A model generated the notes under the pieces. The model searched no databases. It worked only from the letters and a program-made list of their open reading frames with translations, and had not been told where the DNA came from. The position numbers were made by a program, and so were the translations under genes. This document shows, piece by piece, positions 34,756 to 44,073 of a DNA stretch of 64,000 bases; position 1 is the first letter of the stretch, and every line of letters begins with the position of its first letter. Origin of the DNA: Streptomyces sp. TRM70350 (GTDB lineage: Bacteria; Actinomycetota; Actinomycetes; Streptomycetales; Streptomycetaceae); NCBI RefSeq assembly GCF_019219825.1, contig NZ_JAHUXH010000016.1, positions 62,001 to 126,000 on the forward strand. Reading direction: 5' to 3'.

Positions 34756-35970
34756 CTACTTCCTCTTGTTGCGGCCGCTGAGCAGGAAGCCGATGCCGAT
34801 GCCGACGACGAGGAAGACACCGACGTACCACCACACGCCGAAGCTCGGGCCCTCGTCCCCTGCGTCCTTCTGTGCCACGGCCCGGTCCTGGAGCACGGCC
34901 TGCGGCGCCGGGCCCGTCGCGTTGAGCCGGTCGACCAGGTTCGTGCCGCCGAAGTCCTTCGGGTCGGCGCCGGCCGCGTGGGCGGCGAGGATCAGCTGGG
35001 CGTAGGCGGCGGGGCCGCTCTGCTCGGCCCAGGTGGTGGCGTTCTGCTCCAGCCACTGGAGGGGCTTGGCGGCCTGGGCGGCGCCGCCCTGCGCGGCCAG
35101 CGCGACCACGGCGTCGGCGGTGTTGCCGTAGTCGGGCTGGTCCTCGGCGCCGGGGAGGGCGGAGGTGAGGTGGCCGTCCTCGGCGAGGGCCTTGGTGAGG
35201 TAGGCGGCGCCGTTGGCGGCGGCCTGCTCGGGGGTCTCGGCGTCGGCGCAGGTGGGCTCCGCCTTCCTGCCCGCCTCGGCCGCGAGGCCCTTGCCCAGCG
35301 TGCCCAGGACGGCCGCCGCGGTCGCGTCCGCGTTGGCGGCCAACGTGCCCTTCTCGTCGGGCTGGTAGGCGAAGGCGCCGCCGTCCTTCTCGCCGCACGG
35401 GATGGCCAGCTTCAGCAGGGCGTCGTAGGGGGACTTGCCGTCCTTGACGACGGCGTCCGGCTGCTCGCCCGCCGCGGCGAGGGCACCGATGACGACGGCG
35501 GTGGAGTTGGCGTCGCTGGGGCCGCCGGGGGTGTAGCCCCAGCCGCCGTCCTTGTTCTGCACGGACTTCAGCCAGTCGACCGCCTTGCCGGTGGCGGCGT
35601 CGTGGCCGCCGAGCGCGGCGAGGGCCTGGACGGCGGCGGCCGTGCTGTTGGTGTCGGCCATGGTCTTGGCGTCGCAGTCCTTGGCGGGCTCGGCCCGGAA
35701 GGCGGCGAAACCGCCGTTGTCGCACTGCTGCCCGGCCAGCCAGTCCGTGGCCTTCCCGGCGGGCTTGACGCCCACGGTGTGCTGGGCGAGCAGGGCGAGC
35801 GACTGCCGCCAGACGCCGTCGTAGGTCGGGTCGGACGTGCCGTACAGGCCGGAGGGCAGGGCCACCGACGGCGACGGGGACGGGTCGGCGGCCTGCGCGA
35901 CCGGGGTCGCGGCGGCGCCGAGCACGACGGCTGCGGCCAGGGCCGCGGCGCTGCGGCGTACGACGTTCAT
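34756..35970 (-). CDS. Exported alpha/alpha-toroid (prenyltransferase/squalene-oxidase-repeat) anchored protein
   Basis: 404 residues from ATG 35970 (GGGAGAGG upstream). Signal peptide (RSAAALAAAVVLGAAATPVA), a long toroid of helical repeats with DWLAGQQCDNGGFAAF, DWLKSVQNKDGGWGYTPGG, GNTADAVVALAAQGG and AAYAQLILAAHAAGADP, then a membrane helix (WWYVGVFLVVGIGIGFLL) with NKRK end. Exported enzymes of terpene chemistry would be odd; the alpha6/alpha6 barrel also forms the B12-binding half of intrinsic factor and transcobalamin. As first gene after a cobalamin riboswitch it is best read as a surface B12-capture protein (inference). Confidence 0.8.
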   Translation of the reverse strand: MNVVRRSAAALAAAVVLGAAATPVAQAADPSPSPSVALPSGLYGTSDPTYDGVWRQSLALLAQHTVGVKPAGKATDWLAGQQCDNGGFAAFRAEPAKDCDAKTMADTNSTAAAVQALAALGGHDAATGKAVDWLKSVQNKDGGWGYTPGGPSDANSTAVVIGALAAAGEQPDAVVKDGKSPYDALLKLAIPCGEKDGGAFAYQPDEKGTLAANADATAAAVLGTLGKGLAAEAGRKAEPTCADAETPEQAAANGAAYLTKALAEDGHLTSALPGAEDQPDYGNTADAVVALAAQGGAAQAAKPLQWLEQNATTWAEQSGPAAYAQLILAAHAAGADPKDFGGTNLVDRLNATGPAPQAVLQDRAVAQKDAGDEGPSFGVWWYVGVFLVVGIGIGFLLSGRNKRK

Positions 35971-36079
35971 GATCGGCGGGTGCCTCTCCCTGCGGGGAGC
36001 CGGGCAGCACGGGGCACCCCCGGGCGGCTCGGCTCCGTATACCTCGACGGTGCCCGCACACCGGCCGGTTGCCGGTGCG

Positions 36080-36235
36080 CGTGAGCCGGTCACGTCCGTG
36101 CGGGGCATTCCGGCTCACAGCTCGGGCTGCGCACAGCTTCGGCTGCTCACGGTTGCGGGTCAGCGCCGGATTTGCACCGGCTTCCCCCCGTACGGGTGTG
36201 ATGACGACGCGGCCACTTTACCCGGCCGTAGCGGA
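36080..36235 (-). promoter_or_regulatory. Cobalamin riboswitch
   Basis: Read on the minus strand: GGGGAAGCCGGTGCAAATCC, then CTGACCCGCAACCGTGAGC and, after a variable arm, GAGCCGGAATGCCCC, the ordered conserved parts of the AdoCbl riboswitch. Downstream hairpins (GCGCACCGG/CCGGTGTGC and GGAGCCG/CGGCTCC) end about a dozen bases before the ribosome site of the toroid gene, so control is probably at translation start or by attenuation. It governs the five-gene operon to 30228. Confidence 0.93.
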
Positions 36236-36389
36236 ACCCCCCGAGGGGCCGGTCAGTCTTCATGCGTCTCCATGAGTTGGCGCCCCGCCCCGCGGAGGCC
36301 CCCGACCGCGAGTGGCCCGGCTCACATGGCGTGACAGGTCCGTCCCCGACACCATGGTGCTCGTTGCCGACGGGCTGAAGGGATCGAGA

Positions 36390-39300
36390 ATGTTCCGCAA
36401 GGTGCTGGTCGCCAACCGCGGCGAGATCGCGATCCGCGCGTTCCGCGCGGGTTTTGAACTGGGCGCGCGCACCGTCGCCGTCTTCCCTCACGAGGACCGC
36501 AACTCGCTGCACCGGTTGAAGGCCGACGAGGCCTATGAGATCGGCGAGCCGGGGCATCCGGTGCGGGCCTATCTCTCGGTGGAGGAGATCATCCGTGCCG
36601 CGCGCCGCGCCGGAGCGGACGCCGTCTACCCCGGTTACGGGTTCCTGTCGGAGAACCCCGATCTGGCCCGGGCGTGCGAGGAGGCGGGCATCACGTTCGT
36701 CGGGCCGAGCGCGGACATCCTCGAACTGACCGGGAACAAGGCGCGTGCGGTGGCCGCGGCACGCTCGGCCGGCGTGCCGGTGCTGGCTTCCTCGGCGCCG
36801 TCGACGGACGTGGACGAGCTGCTCCGCGCTGCCGGGGACATCGGGTTTCCCGTGTTCGTCAAGGCGGTCGCGGGCGGTGGCGGGCGCGGAATGCGCCGTG
36901 TCGAGGATCTGGCCCAGCTGCGGGAGGCCATCGAGGCCGCGTCCCGGGAGGCGGCGTCCGCGTTCGGTGACCCCACGGTCTTCCTGGAGAAGGCCGTCGT
37001 CGAACCCCGCCACATCGAGGTGCAGATCCTCGCCGACGGGCACGGCGACGTCATCCACCTGTTCGAGCGCGACTGCTCGGTGCAGCGCCGCCACCAGAAG
37101 GTGATCGAACTCGCGCCCGCGCCGAACCTCGACCCGGCCCTGCGCGAGCGGATCTGCGCCGACGCCGTGCGGTTCGCCCGGCAGATCGGCTACCGCAACG
37201 CCGGCACCGTGGAGTTCCTCCTCGACCGCGACGGACACCACGTCTTCATCGAGATGAACCCGCGCATCCAGGTCGAGCACACGGTCACCGAAGAGGTCAC
37301 CGACGTCGACCTCGTGCAGGCGCAGCTGCGCATCGCCGCCGGCGAGACGCTCGCCGACCTGCGACTCGCCCAGGAGACCGTCACGTTGCGGGGCGCGGCC
37401 CTGCAATGCCGTATCACCACCGAGGACCCGGCCAACGGCTTCCGCCCGGACACCGGCAGGATCAGCGCCTACCGCTCGCCCGGCGGCTCGGGCATCCGCC
37501 TCGACGGCGGAACCACCCACGCCGGTACGGAGATCAGCGCGCACTTCGACTCCATGCTGGTCAAACTCACCTGCCGCGGCCGCGACTTCACCACCGCCGT
37601 GGGCCGCGCCCGGCGTGCCGTGGCCGAGTTCCGCATCCGCGGCGTGGCCACGAACATCCCGTTCCTGCAAGCGGTGCTGGACGACCCGGACTTCCAGGCC
37701 GGCCGGGTCACCACGTCGTTCATCGAGCAGCGCCCGCACCTGCTCACCGCACGCCACTCCGCCGACCGCGGCACCAAGCTCCTGACCTACCTCGCCGACG
37801 TCACCGTGAACAGGCCGTACGGCGAGCGGCCCGACCTGATCGACCCGCTGACCAAGCTGCCGCCGCTGCCGGACGGTGAGCCACCGGCCGGCTCCCGGCA
37901 GCGGCTCGCCGAACTCGGCCCGGAGGGCTTCGCCCGCGGGCTGCGCACGTCACCGACCATCGGCGTCACCGACACCACCTTCCGCGACGCCCACCAGTCG
38001 CTGCTCGCCACCCGGGTCCGCACCAAGGACATGCTCGCCGTCGCTCCGGTGGTGGCGCGTACCCTGCCGGAGCTGCTGTCGCTGGAGTGCTGGGGCGGTG
38101 CCACCTACGACGTCGCCCTGCGCTTCCTCGCGGAGGACCCCTGGGAGCGCCTGGCCGCCCTGCGGGAAGCCGTGCCGAACATCTGCCTGCAGATGCTGCT
38201 GCGCGGGCGCAACACCGTCGGCTACACGCCGTATCCCACCGAGGTGACCGACGCCTTCGTCCAGGAGGCGGCAGCCACCGGCATCGACATCTTCCGCATC
38301 TTCGACGCCCTGAACGACGTCGAGCAGATGCGGCCGGCCATCGACGCCGTACGACAGACCGGAACGGCTGTGGCGGAGGTGGCGCTGTGCTACACCTCCG
38401 ACCTGTCCGATCCGTCCGAGCGGCTCTACACCCTGGACTACTACCTGCGCCTGGCCGAACAGATCGTGGCCGCGGGCGCCCACGTCCTGGCCGTCAAGGA
38501 CATGGCGGGCCTGCTGCGGGCACCGGCCGCGGCGAAACTCGTATCGGCCCTGCGCCGGGAGTTCGACCTGCCGGTCCACCTCCACACGCATGACACCGCC
38601 GGTGGTCAGCTCGCCACCTACCTGGCCGCGATCCAGGCGGGCGCGGACGCCGTGGACGGAGCGGTGGCGTCCATGGCGGGCACCACCTCGCAGCCGTCCC
38701 TGTCGGCGGTCGTGGCCGCGACCGACCACTCCGACCGGCCCACCGGCCTGGACCTGAAGGCCGTCGGCGACCTGGAGCCGTACTGGGAGAGCGTCCGCAA
38801 GGTCTACGCACCCTTCGAGGCGGGACTGGCCTCGCCGACCGGCCGCGTCTACCACCACGAGATCCCCGGCGGGCAGCTGTCCAACCTGCGCACCCAGGCG
38901 ATCGCCCTGGGCCTCGGCGACCGCTTCGAGGAGATCGAGGCGATGTACGCCGCGGCGGACCGGATGCTGGGCCGCCTGGTGAAGGTGACGCCCTCGTCGA
39001 AGGTGGTCGGCGACCTGGCGCTGCACCTGGTGGGCGCCGGCGTGTCCCCGGGGGACTTCGAGGCGGCACCGGACCGGTTCGACATCCCCGACTCCGTCAT
39101 CGGCTTCCTGCGCGGCGAGCTGGGCACCCCGCCCGGCGGCTGGCCCGAGCCGTTCCGCAGCAGGGCGCTGCGGGGCCGCGCCGAGCCCAAGCCCGTACCG
39201 GAACTGACCGCCGACGACCGTGCGGGGCTCGCGAAGGACCGGCGGGCGACGCTCAACCGGCTGCTGTTCCCCGGGCCGACGCGCGAGTTCGAGACGCACC

Positions 39301-39764
39301 GCCAGACGTTCGGCGACACCAGTGTGCTGGACAGCAAGGCCTTCTTCTACGGGCTGCGCCCCGGCAAGGAGTACGGCGTCGACCTCGACCCCGGAGTGCG
39401 GCTGCTCATCGAGCTGCAAGCCATCGGCGACGCCGACGAACGCGGCATGCGCACGGTGATGTCGTCCCTGAACGGTCAGCTGCGGCCGATCCAGATCCGC
39501 GACAGGGCAGCGGCCTCCGACGTTCCGGTCACCGAGAAGGCGGACCGGGCCGATCCCGGCCATGTCGCGGCGCCGTTCGGCGGCGTGGTGACGCTCGCGG
39601 TCTCGGAGGGCGACGAGGTGGCGGCCGGTGCCACGGTGGCCACCATCGAGGCGATGAAGATGGAAGCCGCGATCACCGCTCCGAAGTCCGGCACGGTGGC
39701 CCGGCTGGCCATCAACCGCATCCAGCAGGTCGAGGGCGGCGACCTCCTCGTGGAACTGGCCTGA
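36390..39764 (+). CDS. pyc: Pyruvate carboxylase
   Basis: 1124 residues, full length for the family. ATG 36390 (MFRKVLVANRGEIA) has AAGGGA at six bases; upstream in-frame ATG 36354 has none. Domains in order: biotin carboxylase (1-450; KAVAGGGGRGMRRV ATP loop, FIEMNPRIQVEHTVTEEV), carboxyltransferase (about 530-800; DTTFRDAHQSLLATRVRT, MLLRGRNTVGYTPYP, HTHDTAGGQLATY metal site), allosteric linker, and biotin carrier domain with AMKM (Lys about 1093). It makes oxaloacetate from pyruvate, ATP and bicarbonate. Divergent from the cobalamin operon; single gene. Confidence 0.97.
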   Translation: MFRKVLVANRGEIAIRAFRAGFELGARTVAVFPHEDRNSLHRLKADEAYEIGEPGHPVRAYLSVEEIIRAARRAGADAVYPGYGFLSENPDLARACEEAGITFVGPSADILELTGNKARAVAAARSAGVPVLASSAPSTDVDELLRAAGDIGFPVFVKAVAGGGGRGMRRVEDLAQLREAIEAASREAASAFGDPTVFLEKAVVEPRHIEVQILADGHGDVIHLFERDCSVQRRHQKVIELAPAPNLDPALRERICADAVRFARQIGYRNAGTVEFLLDRDGHHVFIEMNPRIQVEHTVTEEVTDVDLVQAQLRIAAGETLADLRLAQETVTLRGAALQCRITTEDPANGFRPDTGRISAYRSPGGSGIRLDGGTTHAGTEISAHFDSMLVKLTCRGRDFTTAVGRARRAVAEFRIRGVATNIPFLQAVLDDPDFQAGRVTTSFIEQRPHLLTARHSADRGTKLLTYLADVTVNRPYGERPDLIDPLTKLPPLPDGEPPAGSRQRLAELGPEGFARGLRTSPTIGVTDTTFRDAHQSLLATRVRTKDMLAVAPVVARTLPELLSLECWGGATYDVALRFLAEDPWERLAALREAVPNICLQMLLRGRNTVGYTPYPTEVTDAFVQEAAATGIDIFRIFDALNDVEQMRPAIDAVRQTGTAVAEVALCYTSDLSDPSERLYTLDYYLRLAEQIVAAGAHVLAVKDMAGLLRAPAAAKLVSALRREFDLPVHLHTHDTAGGQLATYLAAIQAGADAVDGAVASMAGTTSQPSLSAVVAATDHSDRPTGLDLKAVGDLEPYWESVRKVYAPFEAGLASPTGRVYHHEIPGGQLSNLRTQAIALGLGDRFEEIEAMYAAADRMLGRLVKVTPSSKVVGDLALHLVGAGVSPGDFEAAPDRFDIPDSVIGFLRGELGTPPGGWPEPFRSRALRGRAEPKPVPELTADDRAGLAKDRRATLNRLLFPGPTREFETHRQTFGDTSVLDSKAFFYGLRPGKEYGVDLDPGVRLLIELQAIGDADERGMRTVMSSLNGQLRPIQIRDRAAASDVPVTEKADRADPGHVAAPFGGVVTLAVSEGDEVAAGATVATIEAMKMEAAITAPKSGTVARLAINRIQQVEGGDLLVELA

Positions 39765-39789
39765 CCCAGCGCACCGACCGCTCCTGGCC

Positions 39790-40016
39790 GACCGCAGGTG
39801 GGGCGGTCGGGGGTGGGGCGGTCGCAGGGGGAGCGGTCGGAGGTGGGGCGGTCGCAGGGGGAGCGGTCGGAGGTGGGGCGGTCGGGGGTGGGGCGGCTGG
39901 AGGCGGGGCGGTCGCAGGGGGAGTGGCCGTCAGGTGGGGCGGTCGGAGGGGGAGCGGTCGCAGGGGGAACGGTCGTCAGGCGGAGCGGTCGCACGGGGAA
40001 CGGCCGTAGGCTGAGC
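39790..40016. repeat. 15-bp G-rich minisatellite, about 15 units
   Basis: Fifteen units of GGTCGNAGGTGGGGC / GGTCGCAGGGGGAGC type (two units are 16 bases), filling almost the whole space between the pyc stop and the stop of the convergent SpoIIE gene. The plus strand has many runs of four or five G and could form quadruplexes. Confidence 0.92.
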
Positions 40017-40025
40017 GGGCGCTGC

Positions 40026-42800
40026 TCACCATGCGCTCTGCACGTCCGCCTCATGCACGCTGCGGCCCGGTTGACGCTGCGTGGGCGGCCCGGCTCGGTG
40101 TGCCGGTGGTGCGGCATGCGTCGGCACGGCCTGTTCGGCCCAGATGACCTTGCCCTGCGGGGTGTACCGAGTACCCCAGTGGTCCGCCACCTGGGAGACC
40201 AGGAACAGTCCGCGGCCGCCCTCCTCGGTCGTGGTGGCGTATCGCAGGTGCGGCGAGGTGCTGGTGCCGTCGGACACCTCGCAGATCAAGGTACGGTCAC
40301 GCAGGAGCCGTACGTGGATCGGGGGCGAGCCGTGGCGGATGGCGTTGGTGATCAGCTCGCTGAGCACGAGTTCCATTCCGAAGGAGAGGTCGGACAGGCC
40401 CCACTCGTCCAGCTTCCGCGCCGCAGCGGCGCGCATGCCGGCGACGGCGGCGGGGTCACAGGGCACGTCCCAGTCGGCGACCCGGTCGGCCGGGGTGGCC
40501 AGGGTGCGCGCGATGAGCACTGCCACGTCGTCCTTGGGCCGCTCGGGCAGGAGTTCGTCCACCACAGCCTGGCAGTGTTCGTCGGGCGAGCGGTCGCGGT
40601 GCCGGGCGAGGGCCTCGCGCAGCATGTCCATGCCGACGCCCAGATCCCGCGAGCGGTCCTCGATGAGCCCGTCGGTGTAGAGGACGAGCCGGGTGCCTTC
40701 CGCCAGGTCGAGTTCGACGGCCTGGTACGGCATGCCTCCGAGGCCCAGCGGCAGGCCCGCCGGCACGTCGGCGAACGTGACGTCGCCGTCCGGGCCCACC
40801 AGGGCGGGGGCCAGGTGCCCGGCCCGTGCCATCGTGCAGCGACGCTCGATCGGGTTGTAAACGGCGTAGAGGCAGGTGGCACCGATGACGCCGGAGTCGC
40901 GGTCCGCATCCGACTCGTCCTGATCGATACGGCTGACCAGGTCGTCGAGGCGGCTGAGCAGCTCGTCGGGCGGCAGGTCGAGGGTGGAGAAGTTGTGCAC
41001 GGCGGTGCGCAGCCGGCCCATGGTGGCCGCGGCGTGCAGACCGTGGCCGACGACGTCGCCGACCACCAGCGCCACCCGGCCGCCCGGCAGGGGGATGACG
41101 TCGAACCAGTCGCCGCTCACACCCGACTGCGCGGGCAGATAGCGGAAGGCGACTTCGAGCGCGCTCTGCTCGGGCAGTGCGCGCGGCAGCAGACTGCGCT
41201 GGAGGGCGACGGCGAGGGTGTGCTCGTGGGTGAAGCGGCGGGCGTTGTCGATGCTGAGCGCGGCGCGGGCGACCAGTTCCTCCGCCAGGGACAGCTCCTC
41301 TTCGTCGAAGGGCTCCGGCTTGCGGCAGCGCCAGAAGGCCGCCACCCCGAGCATGATGCCGCGGGCCTGGATCGGGACGGAGATCATGGAGTGGATGCCG
41401 TGTGCCTCGATCGTCCTCATCTGCTCGGCGTCCTGCAGATGCAGTCCCGTCGCGGTGGCCAGATCCGGCACCAGCTCGGAACGACCCGTGCCCATGCCCC
41501 GGGCGTGCGGTGTCGAGGGGACGAAGTCGATCAGGCTGCCGACGTCGTAGAAGGGATGGTCCTCCCGGATGCCCTTGACGGCGGTACGGCGCATGCCCGT
41601 CCCGGCGCCGGTCGGCTCCTCGCCCTGAAGCACCGCGTCGACCAGGTCCACGGTCACGTAGTCGGCGAACCGGGGCACGGCGATCTGGGTCAGTTCCTCG
41701 GCCGTACGCGTCACATCGAGGCTGTCGCCGATGCCCAGACCCGCGTCGTAGAGGAGTTTCAGGCGCTCGCGGGCCATCTCCGCCCGGCCGGAGAGTGCCC
41801 GCAACTCGGTGGAGTCGCGCAGGGCGACCACGGTGCCGTCGGGGCAGCCGCCGCCGCGTGCCGTGGGCCGCTGGTTGACCGCGAGCAGGCGTTCCCCGGC
41901 GAGGTGCACCTCGTCGGTGGCCCTGCGCCCGGAGGTCAGCAGCTCCCGGATGCCCCGGGGAAGGCCGGGCAGCTCCGTCACCGGCCTGCCCTCGGCGTCC
42001 GGGGGCAGGCCGAGAAGCCGTACGGCCTCGTCGTTCGCCAGGAGCAGTCGGCCGTCCGCGCCGACGATGAGCAGACCTTCGCGCACGGAGTGCAGGACCG
42101 CGTCGTGGTGCTCGTACATCCGCGTCATCTCGCTGGGGCCCAGGTTGTGGGTCTGCCGCCGCAGTCGCCTGCTGACCAGCGCCGTTCCGGCCGTGGCCGC
42201 CGCCAGTCCGCCCGCTCCGGCGCCCAGGATGAGCGGCAGCTGTCGTTCCATGTGGCTGGTGATCGTCTTGACCTTCAGACCGGCGGAGACCAGCGCCACC
42301 ACGGTGCCTTCGCTGCCCCGCACCGGGACGGTGGCCTGTACCTCGTGGCCGAGCGGCCCGTGCACGCTCTCGGTGTAGACCCGGCCGGCCAGCGACGGCT
42401 CGATCCGTCCCACGAAGCGCTTGCCGATCCGGTCCGGCTGGGGATGCGTGTACCGGATGCCCTGGGTGTCCATGACGACGATGAAGTCGACGCCGGCCGA
42501 CTGCCGGCCCGCCTCGGTGAGCGGCTGCAGCACCTTCGACGGCTCGGGGGCCCGCAGCGCGGACAGGATGCCGGGGGAGTGGGCGAAGGTCTGGGCGACG
42601 GCGATGGAGCGGCGCTCGGCCTCCGCGCGGTCGGCATGCTGCGACTGCAGCACCTGCGCCCCCACGGCGCCGGCCACCAGCAGCACTACCAGCGCCACCT
42701 GCAGGAGGAACACCTGACCAGCGACGCTTCGTGGGCTTCTGCTGCCCAGAAGCCGCGAAAATATCCCCATAAAACGACCAAAACTGTCCACTGGGGTCAT
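40026..42800 (-). CDS. Membrane sensor with PAS, GAF, SpoIIE phosphatase and ATPase domains
   Basis: 924 residues from ATG 42800; ATG 42770 is an alternative. Order: membrane helix (about 28-50), extracytoplasmic CitA/DcuS-like sensor (FAHSPGILSAL, VVMDTQGIRYTHPQPDRIGK), second helix (about 190-210), PAS (VREGLLIVGADGRLLLAND), GAF (about 350-520), PP2C-type SpoIIE phosphatase (SGDWFDVIPLPGGRVALVVG-DVVGHG, VLYTDGLIE) and a GHKL ATPase (ELITNAIRH, GGRGLFLVSQVADHWG). Such chains act as partner-switching regulators of sigma factors: phosphatase acts on anti-anti-sigma, ATPase as anti-sigma kinase. The ligand is unknown. Confidence 0.93.
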   Translation of the reverse strand: MTPVDSFGRFMGIFSRLLGSRSPRSVAGQVFLLQVALVVLLVAGAVGAQVLQSQHADRAEAERRSIAVAQTFAHSPGILSALRAPEPSKVLQPLTEAGRQSAGVDFIVVMDTQGIRYTHPQPDRIGKRFVGRIEPSLAGRVYTESVHGPLGHEVQATVPVRGSEGTVVALVSAGLKVKTITSHMERQLPLILGAGAGGLAAATAGTALVSRRLRRQTHNLGPSEMTRMYEHHDAVLHSVREGLLIVGADGRLLLANDEAVRLLGLPPDAEGRPVTELPGLPRGIRELLTSGRRATDEVHLAGERLLAVNQRPTARGGGCPDGTVVALRDSTELRALSGRAEMARERLKLLYDAGLGIGDSLDVTRTAEELTQIAVPRFADYVTVDLVDAVLQGEEPTGAGTGMRRTAVKGIREDHPFYDVGSLIDFVPSTPHARGMGTGRSELVPDLATATGLHLQDAEQMRTIEAHGIHSMISVPIQARGIMLGVAAFWRCRKPEPFDEEELSLAEELVARAALSIDNARRFTHEHTLAVALQRSLLPRALPEQSALEVAFRYLPAQSGVSGDWFDVIPLPGGRVALVVGDVVGHGLHAAATMGRLRTAVHNFSTLDLPPDELLSRLDDLVSRIDQDESDADRDSGVIGATCLYAVYNPIERRCTMARAGHLAPALVGPDGDVTFADVPAGLPLGLGGMPYQAVELDLAEGTRLVLYTDGLIEDRSRDLGVGMDMLREALARHRDRSPDEHCQAVVDELLPERPKDDVAVLIARTLATPADRVADWDVPCDPAAVAGMRAAAARKLDEWGLSDLSFGMELVLSELITNAIRHGSPPIHVRLLRDRTLICEVSDGTSTSPHLRYATTTEEGGRGLFLVSQVADHWGTRYTPQGKVIWAEQAVPTHAAPPAHRAGPPTQRQPGRSVHEADVQSAW

Positions 42801-42912
42801 TCCTACAGGAAGAACGTCCCCCTGACCAGCTCCCTGTTCGCATCCCTGCTCGCATTCCTGCCTGCACGGGAACCGGACGCCGGCCCGGCAGCGCCTGCCC
42901 TCAGGGCCTGCT

Positions 42913-43968
42913 TCACGCCGCCACGTACCTCACGGGATCGGTCCCGGGCACTGCCTCCGCTCGCCCCGACTTCACCAGGCGGCGCAGATGGGCCTCCGCC
43001 TCCGAGACGGCGATGGTGCGGGAGGCGTAGGGGATCTGGGGCCAGGGGCGGTTCCAGTCCATGCGCTCGGCGAGCTGCCAGGGGGTGAGGGGCTCGGTGA
43101 GGAGGCGGGACAGGCCGGTGAGACGGGACTCGTGGTGCGCGAGCAGCTGCCGTACGCGGACGGGGGCGTCGGTGAAGGGGTGCTGGTGGGCCGGGAGGAC
43201 CTCGGCGGGGGCGAGGTGGGCGACGCGTTCCAGGGAGGCGAGGTAGTCGCCGAGGGGGTCGGTGACGGTCGTGTCGTCCGGGTCCTCGTACAGGCCGATG
43301 TGCGGGGTGATCTCGGGGAGGACGTGGTCGCCGGAGAACAGGCGTCCCTGGCCGGGGAGTCGGGACGGGTGCTCCTCCTCCAGGTGCAGGCAGACGTGGC
43401 CCGGCGTGTGCCCCGGCGTCCAGACCGCGCGCAGACGGCGGCCGGGGAGGTCGAGGAGCTCGCCGGGGACGATCTCACGGTCGGGGAGGGCGGGGGAGAG
43501 GCCGGGGAGGGGGCCACGGGCGGAACGCAGGGGGGCCACGTGGGCCTCGGGCGCTCCGGCGGCGGTGAGTTTGTCCGCCATGTACGAGTACCAGTGCTCG
43601 GGACGGGCCTCACGCGTGCGCCGTACCACCGCCGTGTCGGCCGCGTGCATCGCGATCCACGCGCCCGACGCCTCCCGCACCCGGCCGGACAGGCCGTGGT
43701 GGTCGGGATGGTGGTGGGTGATGACCACGCCGTGGATCTCCGCGGCCGATGTGCCGCACGCCGCGAGCCCGGCGACGAGCGTGTCCCAGGACGCCGGGTC
43801 GTCCCAGCCGGTGTCGATCAGTACCGGGCCGGCGTCGGTGTCGACGACGTAGACGAGGGTGTGGCCGAGAGGGTTGTCCGGGATGGGGACCTGGAGGGAC
43901 CGTACGCCGCCGCCGTGGTCGTACACCCGTGTCATGGATCCCTCGGCCCGGCTGCTGGTCATCCGCAT
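42913..43968 (-). CDS. MBL-fold metallohydrolase
   Basis: 351 residues from ATG 43968, chosen for GGAGGG just upstream; ATG 43935 (MTRVYDHGGG) is possible. Metal motifs: VVITHHHPDHHGLSG, WTPGHTPGHVCLHL, LFSGDHVLPEI and a later LPAHQHPF, giving the His/Asp set of beta-lactamase-fold hydrolases. The C-terminal winged-helix-like part (LTPWQLAERMDWN) is of the LACTB2 type, often acting on thioesters or lactones. It is divergent from the aldehyde dehydrogenase with a KstR-type operator between, so it may belong to the same regulon. Confidence 0.88.
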   Translation of the reverse strand: MRMTSSRAEGSMTRVYDHGGGVRSLQVPIPDNPLGHTLVYVVDTDAGPVLIDTGWDDPASWDTLVAGLAACGTSAAEIHGVVITHHHPDHHGLSGRVREASGAWIAMHAADTAVVRRTREARPEHWYSYMADKLTAAGAPEAHVAPLRSARGPLPGLSPALPDREIVPGELLDLPGRRLRAVWTPGHTPGHVCLHLEEEHPSRLPGQGRLFSGDHVLPEITPHIGLYEDPDDTTVTDPLGDYLASLERVAHLAPAEVLPAHQHPFTDAPVRVRQLLAHHESRLTGLSRLLTEPLTPWQLAERMDWNRPWPQIPYASRTIAVSEAEAHLRRLVKSGRAEAVPGTDPVRYVAA

Positions 43969-44023
43969 CTGCCCTCCACCCCACGACCCCACCCACGGCC
44001 CCACGGCCATTGCCCACTATAAC

Positions 44024-44037
44024 TAGAACTGGTATCA
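44024..44037. promoter_or_regulatory. KstR-type operator between MBL gene and aldehyde dehydrogenase
   Basis: TAGAACTGGTATCA fits TnnAACnnGTTnnA with one mismatch (GTA for GTT). It is 56 bases upstream of the hydrolase start and 37 before the dehydrogenase start. Confidence 0.7.
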
Positions 44038-44073
44038 GTCCTGAAACACCGTCAGGTCGGAAGGGCAGTCGCC

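Noticed and set aside
34118..36118. A 666-codon minus-strand frame spanning the SCO2322-like and toroid genes
   Set aside because: Its upstream 450 codons are arginine-rich nonsense antiphase to the toroid gene; only the part from GTG 34753 encodes a signal peptide and real domain.
36312..36389. Longer pyruvate carboxylase start
   Set aside because: Family proteins begin at MFRKVLVANRGEIA and ATG 36390 has AAGGGA at proper spacing; upstream starts have none.
39790..40016. CRISPR array or origin iterons
   Set aside because: 15-bp abutting units without spacers, no cas genes, no DnaA boxes or rep gene nearby.
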